DNA from: Clostridium sp. SY8519 | GTDB taxonomy: Bacteria > Bacillota > Clostridia > Lachnospirales > Lachnospiraceae | Reading direction: 5' to 3' | DNA: 64,000 nt | Assembly (NCBI RefSeq): GCF_000270305.1 | Contig: NC_015737.1 | Span: 2,542,501 to 2,606,500, forward strand | Shown here: one piece after another, positions 9,001-16,870 of the stretch | How the letters are laid out: the number at the start of each line of letters is the position of its first letter | Numbering within the stretch: position 1 is the stretch's first letter | The notes under the pieces: model-generated | The model's database searches: none | What the model was told of the DNA's origin: nothing | Seen by the model: the letters and a program-made list of their open reading frames with translations, nothing else | Translations under genes and position numbers: made by a program

Positions 9001-10522
9001 ACGTGGAAAACCGGTCCGTAATCCTGCCCTGTTCCACTTTTACGGCTCCGATCTCGATGATCCGGCACGCGCTTGCGCTGAGTCCTGTGGTTTCCAGGTC
9101 AAATACCACAAAGGGGTCCTGAAAATTCTGTCCGGCAGGATTCGTCACCAGTCCCTTCAGATCATCCACCAGATACGCTTCCATCCCATAGATTACCTTG
9201 AAATCTTTGGGCACATGTTCCATGGCATGGTTTGCTTCCGGAAACGCCTGTACGTCCCCGTGATCCGTTACCGCAATGGCCGGATGCCCCCAGGAAGCAG
9301 CCCGCGCAATAATGTCACCCACTTCACTGACGCCGTCCATGTCGCTCATTTTGGTGTGGCAGTGCAGCTCCACGCGCTTGACGGGGCTGGTATCCATACG
9401 GGTTGCTGTAAAATCAGGAATTTTACGGATTCCGGTCACCGAACTGATCGACAGTTCCCCGTCGAACCGGTCAATGGACGCAACGCCCTTTAATTTATAG
9501 AAACCGCCCTTCTTTACCCGTGCGGCAAATTCATCTGCCCACTCTACTTTCGGAAACATCTTCACGGTAAAGGTATCAGTAAAATCCGTGATTGTAAAAA
9601 TCACCATTTTACGTTCCCCTTTTCTGGTATCCCGCATTTCAAACGAAAGGATTTTTCCCCGGAGAATCACGTCTCCCATACTCTCATCCACCTGAGACAT
9701 TTCCACTGCCTCGCCGTCGAAATCTCTTCCGTACACCAGGTTTTTGCTGTCTGTTTCCATAGGGTTCCATCCGGCTCTGCGCGCGCCGTTTCCGGAGAAA
9801 CGCTTTCCCTTAAAAGCTCCGGCTGACGGCCGGGTGTTTGCCGTATGTCCGGAATCCGGAGCCGCCTTCTTCCCGTTCCTGGCTGTCTCCGTATCCGGAG
9901 CGCCCGGTGCCTGGCCGGCGTCCGGCCGTTCCTCCGCATGACTGTCCTGCACCCGCTGCGAAATCAGATGGATCTTGTTTTTCAGCTGTATTTCGGCATT
10001 CTGCAGCGTACGGGAATCCTCATGTGCCCGATACGTTATGTGAAGTCTGGCATCCAGTCCGCACCGCTCACAGAAAATTTTTTCCAGAATCCGGCAGAGT
10101 TCCGTCTCCTGCTGTCTGGCCGGAATCGTGTCCTCCAGTTCCAGCTCCAGCGCGCCGTCTTCCGGAAAGGTCAGTTTTGCTTTGCGGATCACTGTATAGA
10201 GCACTTTGCTGTAATTGCGGATTTCCGTCTTAATACTGTCCCAGTAAGCGTTAACCAGGAATTTCAGATTGTACTGGGCGGATAAATGGAATTTTTCAAT
10301 GATGATTACTTCCATTTTTTTGTGAAACAGCTGCCGTGAAATAAGATCCTGAAGCTGAAAAATCCGCATCTTGTCAATCAGATGCGGGCTTTCCATATAA
10401 ACGCGCAGACGGGTATGTTCCCGGTTTGTTGTCACCCGGGACACCGATACATCCTTCAGAAATGTCTGCATATCTTCTGTCAGCTGCAGTTCACAAAATA
10501 CATCAGAAAACAGTTTTTCCAT
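6035..10522 (-). CDS. polC: DNA polymerase III alpha subunit, PolC type
   Basis: This is the replicative polymerase of low-GC Gram-positives. The 1495 residues show an N-terminal region and OB fold, a PHP domain ('HCHTKMSDMDGV') interrupted by a DEDDh proofreading exonuclease ('FDLETTGL', 'HNADFDMGF', 'HHRAVDDAE'), then the polymerase palm with 'PDIDLNFSGDYQ' and a Cys4 zinc site ('CPKC', 'CPVC'). Length is normal. The frame could begin with TTG at 10528, but ATG 10522 has GGAG nine bases upstream and is preferred. Its start overlaps nothing, being 3 bases after the ispG stop, so it is probably in the same transcript as ispG-rseP-dxr. Confidence 0.97.
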   Translation of the reverse strand: MEKLFSDVFCELQLTEDMQTFLKDVSVSRVTTNREHTRLRVYMESPHLIDKMRIFQLQDLISRQLFHKKMEVIIIEKFHLSAQYNLKFLVNAYWDSIKTEIRNYSKVLYTVIRKAKLTFPEDGALELELEDTIPARQQETELCRILEKIFCERCGLDARLHITYRAHEDSRTLQNAEIQLKNKIHLISQRVQDSHAEERPDAGQAPGAPDTETARNGKKAAPDSGHTANTRPSAGAFKGKRFSGNGARRAGWNPMETDSKNLVYGRDFDGEAVEMSQVDESMGDVILRGKILSFEMRDTRKGERKMVIFTITDFTDTFTVKMFPKVEWADEFAARVKKGGFYKLKGVASIDRFDGELSISSVTGIRKIPDFTATRMDTSPVKRVELHCHTKMSDMDGVSEVGDIIARAASWGHPAIAVTDHGDVQAFPEANHAMEHVPKDFKVIYGMEAYLVDDLKGLVTNPAGQNFQDPFVVFDLETTGLSASACRIIEIGAVKVEQGRITDRFSTFVNPQEPIPYHIEQLTSINDAMVMDAPVIRQALPEFMEFCEGCMMVAHNADFDMGFIQRNCAEQGIPCEKTILDTVMLARYLLPQLNRFKLDTVAKALKVSLDHHHRAVDDAECTAEIFLKMMDMLHDRGIDTMEELAAAGTSDENLIRKLPSYHAIFLAQNDIGRVNLYRLVSDSHLHYFNKRPLVPKSELNRWREGILVGSACEAGELYQALVGGASDEDIARIVRFYDYLEIQPTGNNAFMILSDRYPVHSEKDIEDLNRRIVRLGKEFNKLVAATCDVHFLDPEDEVYRRIIMAGKGFKDADSQAPLYLRTTEEMLAEFRYLGSDLAEEVVITNTRKIADMIEKISPVRPDKCPPVIPDSDRTLREICYNRAHEIYGENLPDVVTERLERELNSIISNGFAVMYIIAQKLVWKSNEDGYLVGSRGSVGSSFVATMAGITEVNPLSPHYLCPKCHYVDFDSPEVKAYAGRAGCDMPDRVCPVCGERLDKLGFDIPFETFLGFKGNKEPDIDLNFSGDYQSKAHKYTEVIFGDGQTFRAGTIGTLADKTAFGYVKNYYEERGVRKRNCEIDRIVQGCVNVRRTTGQHPGGIIVLPLGENIYSFTPIQHPANDMTTDIITTHFDYHSIDHNLLKLDILGHDDPTMIRMLQDLTGLDPTAIPLDSKEVMSLFQNTSALGVTPDDLMGCPLGALGIPEFGTDFAMNMLIDAQPKQFSDLVRISGLSHGTDVWLGNAETLIKEGTATISTAICCRDDIMIYLIGQGMDSELSFTIMEAVRKGKGLKPEWEEMMKAHDVPDWYIWSCKKIKYMFPKAHAAAYVMMAWRIAYCKVFYPLAYYAAFFSIRATAFDYEKMCLGKDRVEYHINDLKNREKTEKLSEKEKGTLRDLKIVQEMYARGFEFMPLDIYRAKAKHFQIIDGKLMASLSTIDGMGDKAAVCVEEEAKKGPFLSRDDFRNRTKVSKTVTDLMDELGMLESLPESNQYSLFDL

Positions 10523-10524
10523 AA

Positions 10525-11571
10525 TCAATCACTCCAGTGCAGCAGTTCCTGGCGAAGCGCCTCCAGCAGCTGGTTTTCCGGCACTTTGCGGATCACTTCC
10601 CCATGGCGGATAATCAGGCCTTCGCCCTTTCCCCCACAGATGCCGATATCCGCTTCCTTTGCTTCTCCAGGTCCGTTGACCGCGCATCCCATCACTGCCA
10701 CTTTGATATCCAGCGGAATATCCGCCACAGCCCGTTCCACCTGTTCCGCCAGATGAATCAGATCAATCTGGGTCCGGCCGCAGGTAGGACAGGATACGAT
10801 CTCGATTCCGCCCCTGCGCAGTCCCAGGGTCTTTAAAATCAGTTTGGCCGACCGCACTTCCTCCAGCGGATCTCCGGTCAGTGAAACCCGGATGGTGTCG
10901 CCGATTCCCTGATAGAGAATCAGCCCCAGGCCGATGGCTGACTTGATATTCCCGCTGGTAAGGGTGCCGGCCTCCGTAATTCCTACATGAAGCGGGTGGT
11001 CGGTCCGCTTGGAAATCAGTTCGTGGGCCCGGACACACATCAGTACATCCGAAGACTTGATACTGATCACCAGATTGTCATACCCAAAGGACTCAATCAT
11101 GCGGACTTTGTCCAGCGCGCTTTCCACCAGTCCCTCGGCCGTGACTCCGCCGTACTTTTCAATCAGCGGCTTTTCCAGAGAACCGCTGTTGACTCCTACA
11201 CGGATTGGGATTCCGGCAGCCGCGGCAGCCTCTGTCACTGCGCGGACCCGGTCCGGCGATCCGATATTTCCCGGATTAATCCGGATCTTATCGGCTCCGT
11301 TCTCAATCGCCGCAAGAGCCAGCCGGTAATCAAAATGAATATCCGCAACCAGCGGGATCCCAATCTGTTTCCGAATCTGCCGCAGCGCCCGGGCTGCTTC
11401 CATCGTCGGCACCGCGCAGCGGATAATGTCGCAGCCCGCCGCGGTCAGGGCCTGAATCTGCGCAACGGTAGCTGCCACGTCTTCCGTTTTTGTATTTGTC
11501 ATAGACTGGATCGCCACCGGATGGCCTCCGCCGATCGTTACAGAGCCAATCTGCACTTCTCTGGTTTTCAT
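10525..11571 (-). CDS. ispG: 4-hydroxy-3-methylbut-2-enyl diphosphate synthase (IspG/GcpE)
   Basis: IspG is the [4Fe-4S] enzyme that converts methylerythritol cyclodiphosphate to HMBPP in the non-mevalonate pathway. The 348-residue protein begins MKTREVQIGSVTIGG, has the 'MTNTKTEDV' element and the cluster cysteines in 'SCPTCGR' and 'VMGCAVNGPGEA'. ATG 11571 lies after AAAGGAG; the open frame upstream to 11592 lacks such a site. It follows rseP directly, and dxr of the same pathway is two genes upstream. Confidence 0.97.
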   Translation of the reverse strand: MKTREVQIGSVTIGGGHPVAIQSMTNTKTEDVAATVAQIQALTAAGCDIIRCAVPTMEAARALRQIRKQIGIPLVADIHFDYRLALAAIENGADKIRINPGNIGSPDRVRAVTEAAAAAGIPIRVGVNSGSLEKPLIEKYGGVTAEGLVESALDKVRMIESFGYDNLVISIKSSDVLMCVRAHELISKRTDHPLHVGITEAGTLTSGNIKSAIGLGLILYQGIGDTIRVSLTGDPLEEVRSAKLILKTLGLRRGGIEIVSCPTCGRTQIDLIHLAEQVERAVADIPLDIKVAVMGCAVNGPGEAKEADIGICGGKGEGLIIRHGEVIRKVPENQLLEALRQELLHWSD

Positions 11572-11588
11572 CAGATTCTCCTTTCCTG

Positions 11589-12629
11589 TCAAAACAGTTT
11601 CAGCACATCACTGACCATTATGATTCCCATAAAACCGAACAGACACAGGATCCCGATAAAATGCACCATGGCTTCCCGTTCCTGCCGGACCCGTTTGCCC
11701 CGGATCACTTCCAGGAAAAGAAAAACCAGACGGCCGCCGTCCAGGGCGGGCAGCGGAAGCAGATTAATGACGCCCAGGTTGGCGGAAAGGAGAATGCCGA
11801 AATTCAGCATACTCATAATTCCGTAAAACAGACTGATATCCGCAGACTGCTGATAGGTATCCCCGATGGTTTTTACGATTCCGACCGGTCCGGACATATC
11901 GCGGATGGAAGCCTGCCCGGAAACCAGGAATTTCAGGCTGGAATAGGTGTACTGGATCCAGTACTTCATGTTGTACACGCTGTACTGCACGGTTTTTAAC
12001 GGTCCCAGCCGCGTTCGGACCCCGCTGCCGGACACGCCGAAGAGATAGCGGCCGGATGCTTTATCATAAGCCGGTGTAATGGATGCGGTATGTTTTTCCC
12101 CGTTTCTTACATAGGTCACCTGCACGGTATCATCACTGTGGAAAAACAGATACATGCTGATCTCATTAAAAAAATGAATGGGTTTGCGGTTCAGCTTTAT
12201 GATCTCATCTCCCGGCTTAATTCCCGCCTCCTGGGCCGGAGATCCCTGTGTCACCGCCGCTGCCGTCGGTTTCATCACGCCGATGGAGCCGATAACCACC
12301 AGGGAAAGCAGAAACGCCATGATAAAATTAAACACCGGACCCGCGGCCACCACACTGATTCTGCCCCAGACAGAAGCCTTCTGAAAGGAACGGCTGTCAT
12401 CGCTTTCCTCATCCTCGCCTTCCATGATGCATGCGCCGCCGAAGGGAAGCAGTTTGATGGAATACTTGGTTTCACCTTTCGTAAACCCGACAATGGTGGG
12501 TCCCAGACCGATACAGAATTCATTGACCCGGATGCCGTTGGCTTTTGCCAGCCAGAAATGCCCCAGTTCATGAAACATAATCACGGCACATAATACAAGA
12601 ATCGCAATGATATATTTTCCAACTGCCAA
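11589..12629 (-). CDS. rseP: Site-2 intramembrane zinc metalloprotease RseP
   Basis: This membrane protease cleaves anti-sigma factors and remnant peptides. The 346-residue protein has the HExxH zinc motif in the first membrane segment ('MFHELGHFW'), a PDZ domain in the middle ('GSPAQEAGIKPGDEIIKLN') and the third zinc ligand motif 'NLLPLPALDGGRL'. An ATG exists at 12692, but that would overlap dxr by 62 bases. The TTG at 12629 lies one base after the dxr stop with AGGTGG upstream, and the product then starts MAVGKYIIAIL like family members. It is in the dxr-rseP-ispG arrangement usual in Firmicutes. Confidence 0.94.
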   Translation of the reverse strand: MAVGKYIIAILVLCAVIMFHELGHFWLAKANGIRVNEFCIGLGPTIVGFTKGETKYSIKLLPFGGACIMEGEDEESDDSRSFQKASVWGRISVVAAGPVFNFIMAFLLSLVVIGSIGVMKPTAAAVTQGSPAQEAGIKPGDEIIKLNRKPIHFFNEISMYLFFHSDDTVQVTYVRNGEKHTASITPAYDKASGRYLFGVSGSGVRTRLGPLKTVQYSVYNMKYWIQYTYSSLKFLVSGQASIRDMSGPVGIVKTIGDTYQQSADISLFYGIMSMLNFGILLSANLGVINLLPLPALDGGRLVFLFLEVIRGKRVRQEREAMVHFIGILCLFGFMGIIMVSDVLKLF

Positions 12630-12630
12630 A

Positions 12631-13773
12631 TTACCACCTGCCTCTGATGAATTCTTCTGTCTGCGCCTGCGCCGCGAGAATCTGGGAAACATCCGGATTC
12701 TCGCAAAACGGGATTTCCCTCATGCAGGATTCGATGATTTCCGGAATTTCCAGAAAACGGATCGCTCCGTTTAAAAACAGCGCCACCGCATATTCATTGG
12801 CTGCATTAAAGACTGCAGGTACATTGCCGCCGGCCTTCAGCGCTTCGCGCGCAAGCTTCAGCCCCTGGAACGTGTCCGGATCCGGACGCTCGAAGGTCAG
12901 CGCGCCTAACGCAAACAAGTCCAGACGTTTTCCGGGAAGATGCGGCCGGTGCGGGTAATACAGGGCATACTGGATCGGTATCTTCATATCCGGCGTGCCC
13001 AGCTGCGCCATAACTGCCCCGTCTTCGTACTGAACGGCGGAATGAATCACGCTCTGGGGATGCACCAGGATTTCAATCTGTTCCTCTGACACACCGAACA
13101 GCCACTTTGCTTCCATGACTTCCAGTCCCTTATTGACCAGGGTAGCCGAATCAATGGTGATCTTTTTTCCCATCGACCAGTTCGGATGTTTCAGCGCATC
13201 CGCAGCGGTCACATCCGCAAGCTGCTGCAGTGTGCGTCCGCGGAAAGGGCCGCCGGAGGCGGTCAGGAGAATCCGTTCGATCCTATTGCCCTCATTGCCC
13301 TGCAGCGACTGGAAAATTGCGCTGTGTTCACTGTCTACCGGCAGTATGGAAACCTTGTGTTCCGCTGCCAGAGGCATAATGATATGTCCGGCGGTCACCA
13401 GGGTCTCCTTGTTTGCCAGCGCGATATCCTTTCCGGCCTTTATGGCTGCAATGGTGGGCAGGATCCCCACCATTCCCACGACTGCGGTCACGAGAATATC
13501 CGCCTGGGGGTCTGTCGCCGTCTCAATCAGTCCTTCCGGTCCGGACACCACTTTCACATCCAGATCCGCCACCGCCAGCCGCAGCTCTTTTGCGGCCTTT
13601 TCCTCACGGACAGACACCAGGTGCGGATGAAACTCCCGGATCTGCTTTTCCAGCAGTCGGATATTGTCTCCGGCGGAGAGCGCTGTAACCTGAAGATCCT
13701 GATGGATCCGGATCACATCAAGGGTCTGGGTTCCAATGGAACCGGTGGAGCCTAAAATTGCAATTTTTCTCAT
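12631..13773 (-). CDS. dxr: 1-deoxy-D-xylulose 5-phosphate reductoisomerase
   Basis: Dxr carries out the committed NADPH-dependent step of the methylerythritol phosphate pathway. The 380 residues show the NADPH site 'ILGSTGSIGTQTLDVI', the metal/substrate region 'PVDSEHSAIFQ', 'TASGGPFRG' and 'HPNWSMGKKITIDSATL', all hallmark motifs. Length is standard. The start has GGGAGG eight bases upstream. It lies between cdsA and rseP, forming an isoprenoid and envelope lipid operon. Confidence 0.97.
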   Translation of the reverse strand: MRKIAILGSTGSIGTQTLDVIRIHQDLQVTALSAGDNIRLLEKQIREFHPHLVSVREEKAAKELRLAVADLDVKVVSGPEGLIETATDPQADILVTAVVGMVGILPTIAAIKAGKDIALANKETLVTAGHIIMPLAAEHKVSILPVDSEHSAIFQSLQGNEGNRIERILLTASGGPFRGRTLQQLADVTAADALKHPNWSMGKKITIDSATLVNKGLEVMEAKWLFGVSEEQIEILVHPQSVIHSAVQYEDGAVMAQLGTPDMKIPIQYALYYPHRPHLPGKRLDLFALGALTFERPDPDTFQGLKLAREALKAGGNVPAVFNAANEYAVALFLNGAIRFLEIPEIIESCMREIPFCENPDVSQILAAQAQTEEFIRGRW

Positions 13774-13793
13774 GTTGAAGTCCTCCCTTCCGC

Positions 13794-14594
13794 TTAAAAC
13801 AGATAAAGCGAAAGAAAATAGATAATCGGCGCGGTAAAAATCACGCTGTCAAACCGGTCCATGATTCCGCCATGCCCCGGGATCAGTTTTCCGTAATCTT
13901 TGATATCATAATTTCGCTTGATGGCAGACGCGCACAGATCCCCCACCATCGACAGCAGGGCCCCTGCAGCGCAAATGCCCACCATCACCAGAATATATGT
14001 AACGTCCGCATGCATCGGCCCGCGGAAAATCAATCCGTAAATCAGCGTAAGCAGCGCCGCGCCGATCACGCCGCCAAAGGCGCCTTCCACGGATTTCTTG
14101 GGGCTTAATTTCGGTGTCATCCTGTGCTTTCCGAACAGTTTTCCCACACAGTACGCGCAGGTATCACAGCCCCAGGAGCACAGAAAGATCATCCACACCA
14201 GATACCTTCCTCCCGGAAGCATACGAGTCAGATAGAGGCAGGAAATCATCACAGCCACATAAAAGACACCGAAAAACGCCTCCATCACCTGAGCGGCCCG
14301 GTATTTGGGGTAATTAAATACCATGGCACACATATAGGCAATAATCATTGCCATGGCCAGGAGCCGCAGATCCGGAAGGAAATGAAACTGCAGATCCAGG
14401 TAATAGACGATCACCGCCAGATAACCGATGATCCCCAGGGGTGTCTTCTGTATCTGAAAGACCCGGTACAGTTCAAACAGTCCGATCATGGATATGATCC
14501 CGCAGACCGCCAGCAGCAGCGGGCCTCCGGTATGGATAAAAAATATTGCCAGTATGACCAGAATCACACCGCTTATCAATCTTGTACGAAACAT
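13794..14594 (-). CDS. cdsA: Phosphatidate cytidylyltransferase
   Basis: CdsA makes CDP-diacylglycerol for phospholipid synthesis in the membrane. The protein has about eight hydrophobic segments and ends with the family signature region 'GKLIPGHGGIMDRFDSVIF'; 'SPKKSVEGAFGG' precedes it. I place the start at ATG 14594 (MFRTRLISG), where relatives begin; GAGGAG lies about 15 bases upstream, which is long. The frame is open to ATG 14657, which has no clear ribosome binding site but would directly follow uppS. It is the third gene of frr-uppS-cdsA-dxr. Confidence 0.93.
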   Translation of the reverse strand: MFRTRLISGVILVILAIFFIHTGGPLLLAVCGIISMIGLFELYRVFQIQKTPLGIIGYLAVIVYYLDLQFHFLPDLRLLAMAMIIAYMCAMVFNYPKYRAAQVMEAFFGVFYVAVMISCLYLTRMLPGGRYLVWMIFLCSWGCDTCAYCVGKLFGKHRMTPKLSPKKSVEGAFGGVIGAALLTLIYGLIFRGPMHADVTYILVMVGICAAGALLSMVGDLCASAIKRNYDIKDYGKLIPGHGGIMDRFDSVIFTAPIIYFLSLYLF

Positions 14595-14672
14595 AGTAGT
14601 CCAGTTTTTCTCCTCTTTTTTTGCAGCCAGTCCGAAGGGAACTGTCTTCCACAACATGCGGCAGACAGCAAA

Positions 14673-15395
14673 CTATTCGCTGATTCTGCCGAACCGGCGG
14701 TCCCTTCGGGTATATTCTTCGATGCAGCGGATCAGCTCTTCTTTGTGAAAATCCGGCCAGGCCACATCGGTAAATACAAATTCACTGTAGGCGTGCTGCC
14801 ACATCATCCAGTTGGACAGCCGTTCTTCCCCGCTGGTGCGGATCATCAGATCCGGATCCGGGATGTCGGCCGTATCCAGGTAGGACGCGTACTTCTCTTC
14901 TGTCAGCGTCTCCGGGCTGATTTTTCCTGCCGCCTGATCCCGCATGAGTTTTTTCATGGCGCGGATCATTTCATCCCGGCTGCCATAGTTCATGGCAATC
15001 TGGAACTGCATGCCGTCGTTGGCGGCCGTGTCTGTTTCCAGCACACGGATAATCTCCTGCAGCTCACTGTCAAACCCGGATTTATCCCCGATGATCCGCA
15101 CTCTTGTGTTATTGGCCATTGCCTTCCGGTAACAGATCTTCAGGTATTTGCGAAACAGGCGCATCAGGGTTTTTACTTCGTTTTCCGGGCGGTTCCAGTT
15201 TTCCGTGGAAAATGCATAGACCGTCAGATATTTAATGCCGATGGCATCCGCGTCCTCCACAATCTTCATTACATTGTCCGCGCCGGCCGAATGGCCGTAA
15301 GTACGCGGCATATGTCTCTTTTTGGCCCATCGTCCGTTTCCGTCCATAATCAGTGAAACATGGACGGGGATCTTCAGCGCGCTCATATCCTGCAT
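14673..15395 (-). CDS. uppS: Undecaprenyl diphosphate synthase
   Basis: UppS adds eight isoprene units in cis to farnesyl diphosphate, making the C55 carrier for cell-wall precursors. The 240-residue protein has the substrate motif 'IMDGNGRWAKKR' near residue 20 and the C-terminal 'DPDLMIRTSGEERLSNWMMWQ' region typical of cis-prenyltransferases. AGAGAGG precedes ATG 15395; a second ATG three codons later is also possible. It lies between frr and cdsA, in a cluster that also makes its substrate precursors. Confidence 0.96.
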   Translation of the reverse strand: MQDMSALKIPVHVSLIMDGNGRWAKKRHMPRTYGHSAGADNVMKIVEDADAIGIKYLTVYAFSTENWNRPENEVKTLMRLFRKYLKICYRKAMANNTRVRIIGDKSGFDSELQEIIRVLETDTAANDGMQFQIAMNYGSRDEMIRAMKKLMRDQAAGKISPETLTEEKYASYLDTADIPDPDLMIRTSGEERLSNWMMWQHAYSEFVFTDVAWPDFHKEELIRCIEEYTRRDRRFGRISE

Positions 15396-15499
15396 GGGTT
15401 CCTCTCTCCATAGAAAAGGGACACGGCAAGCTGCTATGTCCCCTTATTACATACTCTGCTGCATCTGAGCAGGCAGCTGTTTCGCTGCGCTGCGGCAGA

Positions 15500-16054
15500 T
15501 TATACTGTCATGATTTCTTTTGTCTTCTCTTCGACTGCTCCGTCAATTTCCTTAATGCGGGCATCCGTCATTTTCTGTACTTCATCCTGAAGATCCTTGA
15601 TTTCATCTTCGGATACGTCCTCTTCCTTGCCAAGCTTTTTCAGCATTTCATTTGCGTCCCGGCGAATGTTCCGGATTGCGACCTTGGCGTCCTCTCCCTT
15701 TTTGCGGACTTCCTTACTGATATCCTTTCTCCGTTCTTCTGTTAATTCCGGAAACAGAAGGCGGATGCTCTGCCCGTCATTGATGGGGTTGATTCCCAGA
15801 TCAGAAACCATGATCGCCTTTTCGATTTCCTTGAGCATTTTCTTTTCCCAGGGAGCAATCATAATCATGCGCGCTTCCGGAACAGATACATTGGCCACCT
15901 GCTGCAGCGGGGTCGGCGCGCCGTAATAATCGATCCGGATCTGGTCAAGTACATGGGGATTCGCACGTCCCGCGCGGATAGATCCGTATTCCTCCAGAAG
16001 ATTATTATAGCTTTTCTGCATTTTCTCATCGTAAATTTTCAGTCTTTCATCCAT
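15500..16054 (-). CDS. frr: Ribosome recycling factor
   Basis: RRF works with EF-G to split terminated ribosomes. The 184-residue protein matches the family throughout ('SIRAGRANPHVLDQIRIDYYG', 'PINDGQSIRL', 'LTEERRKDISK'). The frame opens at 16069, but that ATG sits on top of GGAGGA; the next ATG at 16054 has it at correct spacing and gives MDERLKIYDEKM, the usual start. It is 27 bases downstream of pyrH, as in most bacteria. Confidence 0.97.
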   Translation of the reverse strand: MDERLKIYDEKMQKSYNNLLEEYGSIRAGRANPHVLDQIRIDYYGAPTPLQQVANVSVPEARMIMIAPWEKKMLKEIEKAIMVSDLGINPINDGQSIRLLFPELTEERRKDISKEVRKKGEDAKVAIRNIRRDANEMLKKLGKEEDVSEDEIKDLQDEVQKMTDARIKEIDGAVEEKTKEIMTV

Positions 16055-16081
16055 GATGGGTTCCTCCATTGATCGTCTTGT

Positions 16082-16777
16082 TCAGGCGGTAACGACGGTT
16101 CCGTTAAAGCTGCCTGTAATTGCTTTTGTAATGCTGTTTTCCTCCTGCAGCGCAAATACATACATCGGCATGTGATTTTCCATGGCCAGAATGGAAGCTG
16201 TCAGATCCACCACTGCCAGCTGTTTGTCGATAACCTCCTGAATACTCAGGGTATCGTAGCGCTTTGCGTCCGGATTGACCTTCGGATCGCTGTCATAGAC
16301 TCCGTCAATGGCCTTGGCCAGAAGAATGCCGTCTGCCTCGATTTCCACCGCGCGGAGAACAGCGGCCGTGTCTGTGGAAAAGTACGGATGTCCGGTTCCG
16401 CCGGCAAAAAAGATCACATGATCTGCTGCAAACAGCTGGCTGACGCGGTCTTTGGAATACAGTTCCGTAAAGGATCCGCAGGCAAATGGTGTCAGTATGC
16501 CGGTCTTCATGCCCTGGGACCGGAAAATCTCAGACACATAGATGCAGTTCATCACGGTGGCAAGCATGCCGATCTGATCTGCCTTGGTGCGCTCAAGGGA
16601 CTCGCTGGACCGTCCGCGCCAGAAATTGCCGCCTCCGATGACGATTCCCACCTGTATGCCCTGCTTCTGCAGCGCAAGGACCTGTCCGGCCACTTCTGTC
16701 ACAGTCGGTTCGTCAAATCCGGTTTTCTTATCTCCTGCCAGCGCTTCTCCGCTTAATTTTAATAATACACGTTTCAT
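16082..16777 (-). CDS. pyrH: UMP kinase
   Basis: PyrH phosphorylates UMP to UDP, is hexameric and is feedback-regulated by UTP and GTP. The 231-residue protein begins MKRVLLKLSGEALAG and has 'VIGGGNFWRG', 'TPFACGSFTE' and 'VDLTASILAMEN', all typical of the amino-acid kinase fold. ATG 16777 is preferred over ATG 16783 because GGGAG lies only one base before the latter. It starts the pyrH-frr-uppS-cdsA-dxr-rseP-ispG-polC run. Confidence 0.96.
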   Translation of the reverse strand: MKRVLLKLSGEALAGDKKTGFDEPTVTEVAGQVLALQKQGIQVGIVIGGGNFWRGRSSESLERTKADQIGMLATVMNCIYVSEIFRSQGMKTGILTPFACGSFTELYSKDRVSQLFAADHVIFFAGGTGHPYFSTDTAAVLRAVEIEADGILLAKAIDGVYDSDPKVNPDAKRYDTLSIQEVIDKQLAVVDLTASILAMENHMPMYVFALQEENSITKAITGSFNGTVVTA

Positions 16778-16870
16778 ACTCATGCTCCCTGTTCTTTTGA
16801 TATTGGAATTATTATATCATATCTGGATAAATCCGCCAGATGCAATTGCGGATATCCCGGCAAACTGCCG

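Noticed and set aside
8621-9493. 290-codon open frame on the plus strand
   Set aside because: Antisense to the exonuclease/PHP region of polC; no motif.
14124-15356. 410-codon open frame on the plus strand
   Set aside because: Antisense to cdsA and uppS; no motif.
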